In this document: one piece after another, positions 1 to 7,495 of the stretch
Position numbering within the stretch: position 1 is the stretch's first letter
Layout: every line of letters starts with the position of its first letter
Assembly (NCBI GenBank): GCA_029777735.1
Contig: JAKORR010000980.1
Location: forward strand, 1-21,543
Length of the DNA stretch: 21,543 nucleotides
Source of the DNA: Armatimonadota bacterium
GTDB lineage: Bacteria > Armatimonadota > Zipacnadia > Zipacnadales > FEN-943
Direction: 5' to 3'
The notes under the pieces: generated by a model
What the model was told of the DNA's origin: nothing
The model's input: only the letters and a program-made list of their open reading frames with translations
The model's database searches: none
Position numbers and translations under genes: made by a program

Positions 1-849
1 CTCGCTATGGGCGATCTGGTGATCTGGAACCGTGGTCTGTCCTGTATGCACTGCCACGTCTGCCTAGTCCGGCGCCAGCCCGCACTGTGCTCCAACCGCC
101 GTGTCTATGGCATCACGATTGGGGCCGATGAGCCTCCAAGGCTGAACGGCTGTTACGGGACGCACCTGTACCTACGGCCCGAAACCGACATTATCAAGCT
201 CCCCCCCGACGTGGACCCGGCTGTGGTCGTTCCCGCCACCTGTTCGGGCGCCACGGCGGCCCACGCCGTTGAGCAAGCAGATATCCAGATCGGCCAGGTC
301 GTGCTTATCCTTGGTCCAGGGCCACTGGGACTCTTCGCTGCCGCTCTGGCGTGGGAGCGCGGAGCGCGAGCGGTTCTCATCGAGGGCACACGGCGAGGGG
401 CCAGGCGGTTGGCGCTTGCCGAGAGCTTCGGGTGCCGTGCGATCAACATCCATGAGACAAGTGCGGAGGAACGGGCGGCCCTTGTCGCCGAGGAGACCTT
501 TGGGCATGGCGCAGACGTGGTGATCGACGCCGCCGGCACGGTCGAGAGCTTCGCCGAGGCGATGGCTCTGGTGACACGCGGTGGGCGCATAGTGTTGCCC
601 GGTGTCGCGACGCCTCTAGGCACGGTGCCGGTCAAGCTGTACGAGGACCTGTCGTCGAGGAATATCAGCCTTAACGGCACCTGGGTTTCGGATACTGCAC
701 ACCTGTGGCATGCTGTCTGCACAGTGCTCTCAGGCCGGTACCCATTGGCCGAGATGATCACGCACCGCTTTCCTGTGGAGCAGGCCAATGAAGCGCTAGC
801 GGCACTGGCTGGCCGCCAGGCGACCAAGGCCGTGCTAGTGGAGAACTGA
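1..849 (+). CDS. Zinc-type medium-chain alcohol dehydrogenase, 5' truncated by window edge
   Basis: The reading frame is already open at base 1, so the true start lies outside the window and the ATG at 7 is probably internal. The first ~30 residues contain C-x2-C-x2-C-x7-C (CMHCHVCLVRRQPALC), the structural-zinc lobe of medium-chain (MDR) alcohol dehydrogenases. A Rossmann nucleotide-binding motif GPGPLG follows near residue 103, and the acidic residue after the next strand (VLIEG) is the usual NAD(P) ribose contact. The C-terminus (TKAVLVEN) ends as in this family. The catalytic-zinc region upstream is missing, so substrate cannot be judged; threonine, sorbitol and other polyol dehydrogenases share this layout. 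Known for the family: NAD(P)-dependent oxidation of alcohols in the cytoplasm. It is followed after 94 bp by homoserine kinase. Confidence 0.88.
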   Translation, partial: LAMGDLVIWNRGLSCMHCHVCLVRRQPALCSNRRVYGITIGADEPPRLNGCYGTHLYLRPETDIIKLPPDVDPAVVVPATCSGATAAHAVEQADIQIGQVVLILGPGPLGLFAAALAWERGARAVLIEGTRRGARRLALAESFGCRAINIHETSAEERAALVAEETFGHGADVVIDAAGTVESFAEAMALVTRGGRIVLPGVATPLGTVPVKLYEDLSSRNISLNGTWVSDTAHLWHAVCTVLSGRYPLAEMITHRFPVEQANEALAALAGRQATKAVLVEN

Positions 850-943
850 CTCTTGGGCCTGGGCAGGGCTTCTCGATCGGCGGGTGAAATCCTGGGCCGC
901 GAGATCCACGGGCGCGATCGTGAATAGGTGTAGGCAAGAATCT

Positions 944-1855
944 ATGGCTGAGATCTTCGAGATTCTGGTTCCAGCCACGACAGCGAATCTAGGCCCAGGC
1001 TTCGACTGCTTGGGGCTAGCACTGAAGTTGTACAACCGTGTGGTCGTGAGCCCGGCGAACGAGACGCGCGTGTCCATCGATGGCCATGGACGCGACGAGC
1101 TGCCGCGTGACGCCGGCAACCTAATGCTGCGTTCAGCGCGCGAGCTAGCCCAGCGGTCCGGCAAGGCTCTGCCGCCGCTGGCCTGGGACGCGCACCATGA
1201 TGTACCATTGGCGCGCGGCCTGGGCAGCAGTTCGACAGCCATCGTGGCAGGGTTGCTGGCAGCCAACACCGTGCTGGGGCTGGGGCTTCCGCGCGACGAG
1301 CTGGTGAGGGTGGCCGCGGGTATTGAGGGCCATCCCGACAATGTCGCTCCGGCCCTGCTGGGCGGGCTGACTCTCTGCCTGCCCGACAGCGATCCGCTTG
1401 TCGTGGAGCGCCTGAACCCGCATCCGGCGCTGCAGGTCGTGCTGCTAGTCCCGCAGTTCCAGATAAGCACGTGCGCCGCGCGCCAGGTCTTACCCGCCCA
1501 AGTACCTAGGGCCGATGCCGTGTTCAACCTGGCCCGGGCCGCGGCTATGGTAGCTGCCCTGGTAGAGGGACGGTGGGCCTTGCTTGGCGAAGCCACCAAG
1601 GATCGGCTACATCAACCCTACCGCTTGCCGCTCATGCCCGGAGTGGCGGAAGCAATGGAGGCGGCTAGAGCAGCAGGTGCTCAGGGCGTGGCCGTCAGCG
1701 GCTCAGGCCCCAGCGTCGCGGCCTTCTGTACCGGGGGCGCGGGGGCCATCGCGCTTGCCATGATTAGGGCCGCTCGGAGTTGCGCTGTTGACACGACGGT
1801 CACGGTGGCGCAGATCGAGCCCGCGGGTGCGCGAATCGTACGTCGGTCGGGCTAA
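944..1855 (+). CDS. thrB: Homoserine kinase (GHMP kinase family)
   Basis: This is a 303-residue protein, close to the usual ~300 of ThrB. It would phosphorylate homoserine with ATP to O-phosphohomoserine, the penultimate step of threonine synthesis. The N-terminus has the ThrB signature PATTANLGPGFDCLGLAL. The GHMP ATP-binding loop GLGSSS begins at about residue 92, preceded by PLAR. GIEGHPDNVAPALLGG follows, and the C-terminal glycine-rich loop AVSGSGPSVAAF is present. The frame is open upstream to an ATG at 884, but homology begins at the ATG at 944 (MAEIFEILVPATTANLG), so that start was chosen. No strong ribosome-binding site is seen. No thrA or thrC is nearby, so the gene is separated from the classical thr operon. 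Confidence 0.93.
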   Translation: MAEIFEILVPATTANLGPGFDCLGLALKLYNRVVVSPANETRVSIDGHGRDELPRDAGNLMLRSARELAQRSGKALPPLAWDAHHDVPLARGLGSSSTAIVAGLLAANTVLGLGLPRDELVRVAAGIEGHPDNVAPALLGGLTLCLPDSDPLVVERLNPHPALQVVLLVPQFQISTCAARQVLPAQVPRADAVFNLARAAAMVAALVEGRWALLGEATKDRLHQPYRLPLMPGVAEAMEAARAAGAQGVAVSGSGPSVAAFCTGGAGAIALAMIRAARSCAVDTTVTVAQIEPAGARIVRRSG

Positions 1856-1946
1856 AAACCCGGTGCGTGGCTATGCGCCGCCGGTCACCTACCATCCGGC
1901 GAGTGGCCCACTGTGCCACCTTGCCACAAGGAAGGCGTTCTGGCTC

Positions 1947-3191
1947 ATGCCCATCGATTGCAGTCAGCTTTCATCCATCATCCAGGCGTACCGCGACCAG
2001 GCTGTGGCGTGGTTGGAGGATCTGATTCGCTTCCCCAGCACGCAGGGTCAGGAAGCAGAGGTCCAAGCGTACTGTCTGCAGAGGCTGCGAGAGCTGGGCC
2101 TGCAGGCCGAGTACCGACCCATTCCCGACAGCATCTTTGACGACCCCGAATACACCCACGGCGATAATGAACAGTCCTACGAGGGCCGACCTAATGTGGT
2201 GGGCACGTTGGGCGGAAAGAAGGGACGCAGCGTGATCCTCTCGAGCCACTCCGATGTGGTGCCCGCCGCCACGTGGGACGAGGCCTTCGCCCCGAGCTAC
2301 GACGGCGAGTATGTCGTAGGGCGTGGTGCCTCCGACGCCAAGGGCCAGATCGTCACGATGTGGCTAGCCCTGGCTGCGTTGCGCGAGGCCGGCTTTGAGC
2401 CCAGAGGACGCATCGAGGCTCAGATCGTCATCGAGGAGGAGCCAGGGGGCAACGGCGCGTTGGCGCTCATCCGCCAGGGCTGTCGCGCCGACGGCGTCGT
2501 TGTCATGGAGGCCTCGAGTCTCAATGTTTTCCCGGCCAACCGCGGCGCTATATGGTTCCGCGCCCGCACCACGGGTAGGGCGGTACACATGGGCCGCCGT
2601 CATGAGGGCGTCAACGCCATCGAGAAAATGATGGAGGCCATAGCCCGTATGCTGGAGTACGAGCAGCGGCTCATCGAGGCCAGCCGTGGCCACCCACTCT
2701 TCACCCGCTACGAGAACCCAGTGCAGCTTTGCCTCGGCACCATTCGCGCCGATGGCTGGCCGTCCATGGTCGCGGGCGAGTGTGTGCTGGAAGGAGGAGT
2801 GGGGTTCCTGCCCAACAAGGCCATGGCCGAGATAAAACAGGAGCTGCTGGACGCAGTAATGCAGACTGAGGACAAGTGGCTACGGGAGCACTTTGAACTG
2901 ACCTTTCCCAAACTGCACAACGATGCCTACGAAATTGATCCTCGACATCCGCTCCCCGTGACGCTCAACCAGGCGGTTCGCGACTGTGGACATGCCTCGG
3001 AAATCTTTGGGTGGAATGTGAGCTGTGACGCGCGTCTGTACGCTAAGATAGCGGGTCTGCCGACGGTGGTCTACGGACCGTCGGATATTGTACAGGCACA
3101 CTCGGTGGGCGAGTGCATTCGCGTGGATGACATGTTGGCCGCCGCGAGCGGCTTGGCGCAATTCCTGGTACGATGGTGTGGCGGCGAGTAG
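1947..3191 (+). CDS. M20 family metallopeptidase / deacylase (ArgE-DapE-ACY1-CPG2 type)
   Basis: This is a 414-residue cytoplasmic-type enzyme of the zinc-dependent M20 family, which hydrolyses N-acyl amino acids or dipeptides. Visible metal and catalytic motifs, in order: SSHSDVVPA (H101, D103), GRGASDAKGQ (bridging Asp D130), IEEEPGGNGA (glutamates 163-165, catalytic base and ligand) and AHSVGE (H385). The spacing matches the two-zinc family core with an inserted dimerisation domain. The frame is open further upstream into thrB, but the ATG at 1947 has AAGGAAGG shortly before it and gives MPIDCSQLSSIIQAYRDQ, the typical helical start. The next gene follows after 15 bp, suggesting co-transcription. 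The substrate (acetylornithine, succinyl-diaminopimelate, peptide) cannot be fixed from sequence alone. Confidence 0.9.
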   Translation: MPIDCSQLSSIIQAYRDQAVAWLEDLIRFPSTQGQEAEVQAYCLQRLRELGLQAEYRPIPDSIFDDPEYTHGDNEQSYEGRPNVVGTLGGKKGRSVILSSHSDVVPAATWDEAFAPSYDGEYVVGRGASDAKGQIVTMWLALAALREAGFEPRGRIEAQIVIEEEPGGNGALALIRQGCRADGVVVMEASSLNVFPANRGAIWFRARTTGRAVHMGRRHEGVNAIEKMMEAIARMLEYEQRLIEASRGHPLFTRYENPVQLCLGTIRADGWPSMVAGECVLEGGVGFLPNKAMAEIKQELLDAVMQTEDKWLREHFELTFPKLHNDAYEIDPRHPLPVTLNQAVRDCGHASEIFGWNVSCDARLYAKIAGLPTVVYGPSDIVQAHSVGECIRVDDMLAAASGLAQFLVRWCGGE

Positions 3192-3206
3192 CGAGGTGCT
3201 AGGGCG

Positions 3207-3806
3207 ATGAGGTTGATACTGCTGGTGGACACGGCTGTAGTTCTGGCTGTGACTGCGGTGCTGATCTCTGCGTTGGGTTTGGCCGCGCCAGTGTGGGCGC
3301 AGGGAGAGCTTGCTGCCACCGAGGACCCAGCTATTGCAGGAGCACCGCCTACGCCACAGGAGGTGGAAGAGGCTCGCAAGGAGCCCAGCGAGGATGAGAA
3401 GGCCGAGGTGGAGGGGGCCTTCCATATCGTCCACTTGATTGGTAAGGTTGGTGTACTGGGCCTATTCCTGGCCCTGGTGACTGGTCTGTGCATATTGCTG
3501 ACGCGCCCTGAGGCCCGCTGGCGCCCGAGTCTACGCAGAATCCACTTCCTGCTCGGCGGCCTGTTCGGGCTGGTCGCGATGACCCACGGGACGCTATTCT
3601 TCTTGGGCCATATCGAGGAAGGGGCCTACAAAGAAATAGTCAACTCAGGCTCTTGGCTGTGCACCAGCGTGTTCTTCCTGATCTTGACCGGCCTGATGAG
3701 AGCCTACACGAGGGCGCGGCCAATCTTCTGGCGGCTGGCCCACCGGGTCTTCCAGGTGGCCTTCGTCGTGGCGGTGTTGGCGCACGTCCTTCCCAAGGTA
3801 ACCTGA
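3207..3806 (+). CDS. Small four-helix membrane protein, probable bis-heme b (ferric reductase-like) module
   Basis: This 199-residue protein starts 15 bp after the peptidase gene with an AGGG ribosome-binding site. Residues 1-31 form a signal peptide or anchor ending VWAQG. Residues ~32-68 are a charged, Pro/Glu-rich linker. Four hydrophobic segments follow: about 75-97, 112-134, 148-163 and 179-196. Two of them carry histidines exactly 14 apart: H113/H127 in HFLLGGLFGLVAMTH and H179/H193 in HRVFQVAFVVAVLAH. H-x13-H on two helices is how ferric reductase/NADPH-oxidase/MsrQ-type domains hold two hemes b. H73, H77 and H135 are also near membrane borders. No FAD/NAD domain is attached, so any electron donor must be separate. 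Heme binding is inferred; the family is not assigned with certainty. Confidence 0.7.
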   Translation: MRLILLVDTAVVLAVTAVLISALGLAAPVWAQGELAATEDPAIAGAPPTPQEVEEARKEPSEDEKAEVEGAFHIVHLIGKVGVLGLFLALVTGLCILLTRPEARWRPSLRRIHFLLGGLFGLVAMTHGTLFFLGHIEEGAYKEIVNSGSWLCTSVFFLILTGLMRAYTRARPIFWRLAHRVFQVAFVVAVLAHVLPKVT

Positions 3807-3887
3807 CCTGCGCTCGTGATGCTGTACGCGCATGATTCCTGCCCGGAGAGTTCTTGGCTTCTGAGAGGGTGGAGGACCAAGGCTCTC

Positions 3888-3917
3888 TTGGGGCGAACAG
3901 CAATTTTAAGCTACTAT
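3888..3917 (+). promoter_or_regulatory. Candidate sigma-70-type promoter for the Gfo/Idh/MocA gene
   Basis: TTGGGG at 3888-3893 and TACTAT at 3912-3917 are separated by 18 bp, in a locally AT-richer stretch 26 bp before the ATG at 3944. The -35 element sits in a short inverted repeat (CCAAG at 3877-3881, CTTGG at 3887-3891), which could be an operator or chance. It would separate this gene from the preceding peptidase/heme-protein unit. Confidence 0.35.
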
Positions 3918-3943
3918 ACGCAGATCGATTGGAGAGGGATTTC

Positions 3944-5026
3944 ATGGCTAGAGCACGCATTGGGATTGTTGGACTCGGCACCTTTGGGATCAATCACCTG
4001 CGCACCTTCCGCCAACTGCACTGGCAGGGTGTCTGCGAGCTAGTGGCCGCCTGTGACATTAACGAGAAGCTTCTGGAGGAGCGCCTGAAGGAGTTCAGCT
4101 TCCAACCTTACACGGACTTCGAGGAGATGCTTGCCCGGGAGCGATTGGATGGAGTCACGGTCGTTACGCCCGACCCCTATCACCGCCCGCTGGTTCTGGC
4201 AGCGGCCGAGGCGGGTCTGCATGTGCTGTGTGAGAAGCCGCTGGACGTTACCGTCGCTGGGTGTGTGGAGATGATCAAGGCCTGCGAGCGAGCCGGCGTG
4301 CTGCTGCAGGTAGACTTCCACAAGCGCCATGACGAATACCATCGCGCCATGAAGCAGGAGATTGATGCTGGGGTGTTGGGCCGCATCGAGTACGGTTACG
4401 CGCACATGGAAGATCGCATCGAGGTGCCGCGCGACTGGTTCCCGGGCTGGGCCAAGGCCAGTTCGCCCGCCTGGTTCCTGGGCATCCACTTCTATGACCT
4501 GGCGCGGTGGCTGATGGGCGCCAATGGCGTGCGGGTCTGGGGCCACGGGCGCAAGGGACAGCTTGTGGAGCTTGGTGTGGACACCTATGACTCTGTGACC
4601 GCCATGGTAGAATTCGACAACGGCGCCACGGTTTGCTTCGACACGAGCTGGATTCTCCCCGATGGTTTCGCCGCCGTCGTCAACCAAGGTTTGAGACTGG
4701 TGGGCACGCTGGGTATGCTTGAATGCGACAGCCAGGACCGCGGAACCTGGACCTGTTCGGCTCGAACACAGCCCGCGCTGCAGAGCCACAACGTGAGCTT
4801 CTTGCGTCTGCGCCACGACAACCATGGGCGCGAGATTTGGGAAGGCTATGGCATCGACAGCATCGCGGACTTCGCCCACAAGGTAAACTATCTTCTGGAG
4901 GGCGCTAAGCTCTCCGAGGTGGGGGATTATGCCTCGGGTTACGACGGACTGGAGGCTACCAAGATCGCGGCCGCAGTGCATGAAAGTCTGGACGCCGGTG
5001 CGCTAATAGAGATCCAACAAGACTAG
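3944..5026 (+). CDS. Gfo/Idh/MocA family NAD(P)-dependent oxidoreductase
   Basis: This is a 360-residue cytoplasmic oxidoreductase of the glucose-fructose oxidoreductase / inositol dehydrogenase family, typically acting on sugars, inositols or sugar acids. The N-terminal Rossmann fold starts IGIVGLGTFG, with G10-x-G12-x2-G15. The conserved CEKPLDV gives K98, the usual catalytic lysine. GIHFYDLARWL (H182, D185) is the second active-site motif, beginning the C-terminal beta-sheet domain. An upstream in-frame extension to 3854 exists, but homology begins at the ATG at 3944, which has GGAGAGGGA just before it. No signal peptide is present. Many bacteria of the suspected type carry dozens of these paralogues next to glycan-degradation genes, so the exact substrate is open. 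Confidence 0.92.
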   Translation: MARARIGIVGLGTFGINHLRTFRQLHWQGVCELVAACDINEKLLEERLKEFSFQPYTDFEEMLARERLDGVTVVTPDPYHRPLVLAAAEAGLHVLCEKPLDVTVAGCVEMIKACERAGVLLQVDFHKRHDEYHRAMKQEIDAGVLGRIEYGYAHMEDRIEVPRDWFPGWAKASSPAWFLGIHFYDLARWLMGANGVRVWGHGRKGQLVELGVDTYDSVTAMVEFDNGATVCFDTSWILPDGFAAVVNQGLRLVGTLGMLECDSQDRGTWTCSARTQPALQSHNVSFLRLRHDNHGREIWEGYGIDSIADFAHKVNYLLEGAKLSEVGDYASGYDGLEATKIAAAVHESLDAGALIEIQQD

Positions 5027-5045
5027 CGGCTGGCTGGCAGCCCGC
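5026..5045 (+). terminator. Weak hairpin after the Gfo/Idh/MocA gene
   Basis: GGCTG (5028-5032) pairs with CAGCC (5038-5042) around a 5-nt loop, and a bulged outer GC pair extends the stem. No T-run follows, so it may be a transcript-end stabiliser rather than an intrinsic terminator. Confidence 0.22.
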
Positions 5046-5234
5046 CCTCAGGGATCGATAGGGATCGGGCACTGGTCGTGGTTGCGTGAGTCGATCGGCC
5101 CCCTCTGCGCTTCTGCGCCTTGTGTGTGAAGGATAAGGATTCGGAGGCCAGGCAAGCGCTGCGCCGGTCACCGAGTAAACCGCTTCGAGCAGTCACCGGA
5201 AAGTACTCGGTGTGTCGCGGAGGATGCAACGGTA

Positions 5235-5855
5235 ATGATCTCTGAACCAGTCTCCTCGGCTGAGCGGTTCCAAGAGACTACGAAGCTGCGCGTCAAGCCA
5301 CCCCGTGGGTTCCTCTGGCGGATAAGGACTTGGCTGCACCTTCCCATCATTATCTTGGGTGTGTGGCTGGCCGAGCCTTCGCCGCGCCTGGTACCCATCG
5401 GGTTAGCTCTGGTTATGCTGGGCCTGCTAGGTAGGTCCTGGGCACTGGGTTACATCCGCAAGGATGACTCTCTCTGCACGCATGGTCCCTACGCTCTTGT
5501 CCGGCACCCGCTTTACCTGTTCAGCCTCGTGATCCTGGCGGGACTGCTTGTCGTTGCCGGCAACCCACTGCTCGCGGGGATCCTGGGGCCCCTGGCGGTG
5601 ACCTATTACTGGCTGATCATCCGGGCTGAGGACCGCTGGCTAGTCAGGCGATTCGGGGAGGAATGGCAGCGCTATGCGGCCGCAGTCCCAGCTCTGATAC
5701 CGCGCCCCGGTGGCCTGCTGCAGGTGTCGGGTCGTAAGTGGAAACTGTCGATCGCGTCAGGCAACCAGCTTCTGCTGAACTGGGTGACCGTCGCAGTTGT
5801 TACGGCGCTCTTAGTCGCCCATCCTTTGATAGAACAGTTGTTTAGCTGGGACTGA
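5235..5855 (+). CDS. Isoprenylcysteine carboxyl methyltransferase-like membrane protein
   Basis: This 206-residue integral membrane protein has the signature of the ICMT/PEMT methyltransferase superfamily. THGPYALVRHPLYL is at residues 82-95 (H83, R90, H91, P92), and RAEDRWLVRRFGEEWQRY follows with E132, ending in VPALIPR. These are the SAM-binding elements of prokaryotic ICMT-like enzymes. Hydrophobic segments occur near 33-48, 52-68, 95-125 and 180-196. In bacteria such proteins methylate diverse acceptors (isoprenoid quinone side chains, lipids or small molecules) and substrates are rarely known. GGAGG at 5219-5223 lies 11 nt before the ATG at 5235. A three-codon ATG-CAA-CGG-TAA at 5224 overlaps the start, which may be chance. 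It stands alone, 208 bp after the previous gene; that gap shows no other recognisable element. Confidence 0.85.
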   Translation: MISEPVSSAERFQETTKLRVKPPRGFLWRIRTWLHLPIIILGVWLAEPSPRLVPIGLALVMLGLLGRSWALGYIRKDDSLCTHGPYALVRHPLYLFSLVILAGLLVVAGNPLLAGILGPLAVTYYWLIIRAEDRWLVRRFGEEWQRYAAAVPALIPRPGGLLQVSGRKWKLSIASGNQLLLNWVTVAVVTALLVAHPLIEQLFSWD

Positions 5856-5871
5856 CTTCCTCTCCGTGCTT

Positions 5872-6112
5872 TCAGTCCTTCTTGAGCCTGTCGAGCAGCA
5901 CGGATCCGATGATCACCGGCCCCTTCTGCATCAGCAATGGGCCGTTGTTCAGCCTCCCCGGTAACCGGCGCTTCAAGAGGCCGAGGATGGTGCCGTGTCT
6001 GCTCATGAGCGATGTGCCGTCCACACTAGCTGAGTCCGCCGGACAGAGGATGATCGCATCTGCCTTTTACGAGGAAGTTGTTCACCTGGGGGTCGTCCTG
6101 CTGCTCCCGGTG
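5872..6112 (-). pseudogene. Decayed fragment resembling a sugar ABC-transporter substrate-binding protein (RbsB-type lobe)
   Basis: On the minus strand the stretch from about 6106 reads EQQDDPQVNNFLVKG in one frame. It continues, after a frameshift near 6062-6067, as ADAIILCPADSASVDG in a second frame that stays open to a TGA at 5872-5874. The combination (acidic-N/D-D-P ... hydrophobic-V-x-G-A-D-A-I-I-L-x-P-x-D-S) matches the first lobe of ribose/galactose-binding periplasmic proteins. Codon choice in the second frame looks coding. The last ~45 residues (DGTSLMSRHGTILGLLKRR onward, ending LLDRLKKD) do not match that family for me and may be a fused or diverged tail. The start and most of the gene are missing, as are the usual transporter partners. 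The rest of the gap (6113-6289) shows only the ribosome-binding site of the next gene. Confidence 0.42.
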
Positions 6113-6289
6113 TCCTCGAGGCCGCGGCCTGACTGCTCCACACGCTGCCAGCCTTGTCTTACACAGTTTCGCAGCCACGGGCTTCTTGACCTCACCGGGC
6201 CTGGCCCATGACGCTGCACTTGACTGGGCGGCATCAGTACCGTAGCTTTGCTTTGCTGGTATTCTCTCGCAGAGGAGCCACCCATCCTC

Positions 6290-7426
6290 ATGACGTCTAA
6301 GGAACGCATGTTGACCGCTATGCGCCACGGCATCCCCGACCGTGTGCCCGTAGCCCCGGACATGTCGAACATGATCCCTGCGCGCCTGACGGGCAAGCCC
6401 TTCTGGGACATCTATCTGTACCAGGACCCACCGCTTTGGCTAGCCTACATCGACGCGGTGAAGCACTTCGGCTTCGACGGTTTTCTCGACTATCAGGTGC
6501 CTGTGGTCTTCGACGACGAGAGACCCACAGAGCCCAGCCCATGGGGGCAGGCCATTGTGGCCCGTACAGACGAGCGCCTCATTACCCAGGCCTACCGCCT
6601 AGACGGCCCGCGCGAGGTCTGGGCACCACACGTCACCGTCTACTACCGCGAAAATCCGCCGACCCATGGCCTGTCGCCGGCCAAGGCGGGCGTACCTGAC
6701 GTACCCGGAAGCTGGGAGCCCGTCGAAGGCGCCAGGCAATGGCCCGAGGGCGAGGAGCTGTTTAGACTCGCCTACGAGCTGATGGGCGACCGGGGCGTCG
6801 TGGGCATCACCTGTGGCACAAGCGCGGTCGTGAGTAGCGAACAGGGCGTATACGAGTACTACGACAACCCCAAGGCCGTGCGCGAACGGTCGCAGCGCAT
6901 TATCGAGTGGTCACGGCGCCGCTTCGACAACATCCTGAAAATGGAGACCAGACCTGACTACCTTAGCTGCGGGGCTTCGGGTACGCTCATCTTCCAGACG
7001 GTCGAGATGTTTCGGGACGTGTCACTGCCAGTGGTGCAGGCCGTGACAAACTGGTGCCGGGAGACAGGCATTGTCAGCCACATTCACTCGTGCGGTCCGG
7101 AACGGGAGCTAGTGAAGATCTGTGCCGAGGAAACGGAGCTGGACGTCATCGACCCGCTCGAAGTGCCGCCGATGGGTGACTGCAACCTCGCCGAGCTGAA
7201 GCAGCTGTACAGACGACGACTGTGCCTCAAGGGCAATCTGCACACGACCGCGGTAATGCTCAAGGGCACCTATGATGACGTGCTGGCCGCCTCACGCCGG
7301 GCCATCGAAGACGCTGCAGAAGGAGGCGGGTTCATCCTTTCGACCGGTGACCAATGTGGCCGCGATACGCCCGATGCGAACATCCAGGCCATGATCGACG
7401 CCGTGGAGACCTACGGACGGTACTGA
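6290..7426 (+). CDS. Uroporphyrinogen decarboxylase-family (MtaA-like) methyltransferase
   Basis: This 378-residue TIM-barrel protein starts MTSKERMLTAMRHGIPDRVP, the standard N-terminus of non-heme URO-D relatives. These proteins usually move methyl groups between cobamide-bound carriers and thiols rather than make porphyrins. The zinc site known from MtaA (H-x-C ... C) is intact: H266-S-C268 in HIHSCG and C356 in GDQCGRDTP. The conserved GGGFILSTGDQC ... TPDANIQAMIDA tail is present. AGAGGAG at 6271-6277 precedes the ATG at 6290; an open frame upstream of it lacks homology. No corrinoid protein (B12-binding HxDxxG) or methyltransferase partner is in the window, so substrate and partner are unknown. 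It converges on the next gene with a 69-bp gap lacking a clear terminator. Confidence 0.88.
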   Translation: MTSKERMLTAMRHGIPDRVPVAPDMSNMIPARLTGKPFWDIYLYQDPPLWLAYIDAVKHFGFDGFLDYQVPVVFDDERPTEPSPWGQAIVARTDERLITQAYRLDGPREVWAPHVTVYYRENPPTHGLSPAKAGVPDVPGSWEPVEGARQWPEGEELFRLAYELMGDRGVVGITCGTSAVVSSEQGVYEYYDNPKAVRERSQRIIEWSRRRFDNILKMETRPDYLSCGASGTLIFQTVEMFRDVSLPVVQAVTNWCRETGIVSHIHSCGPERELVKICAEETELDVIDPLEVPPMGDCNLAELKQLYRRRLCLKGNLHTTAVMLKGTYDDVLAASRRAIEDAAEGGGFILSTGDQCGRDTPDANIQAMIDAVETYGRY

Positions 7427-7495
7427 ATGAATAACACTCATCGCACATCCGGGCCCCACTAACCTCGAACTGATGAGGCATCGGACTCACATGGC

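Noticed and set aside
835..1599. 254-codon minus-strand frame over thrB
   Set aside because: It is Ser/Arg/Ala-rich with no motif, opposite a clear homoserine kinase; a GC-driven shadow.
4040..4981. 313-codon open frame on the minus strand
   Set aside because: It lies wholly inside the Gfo/Idh/MocA gene, whose motifs are in the plus frame; the minus translation shows no family features and is a by-product of high GC.
7427..7495. Bidirectional terminator between the convergent URO-D and secreted-protein genes
   Set aside because: The only inverted repeat (CTCATC/GATGAG) has a 29-nt loop and no T-run, so a terminator is not supported.
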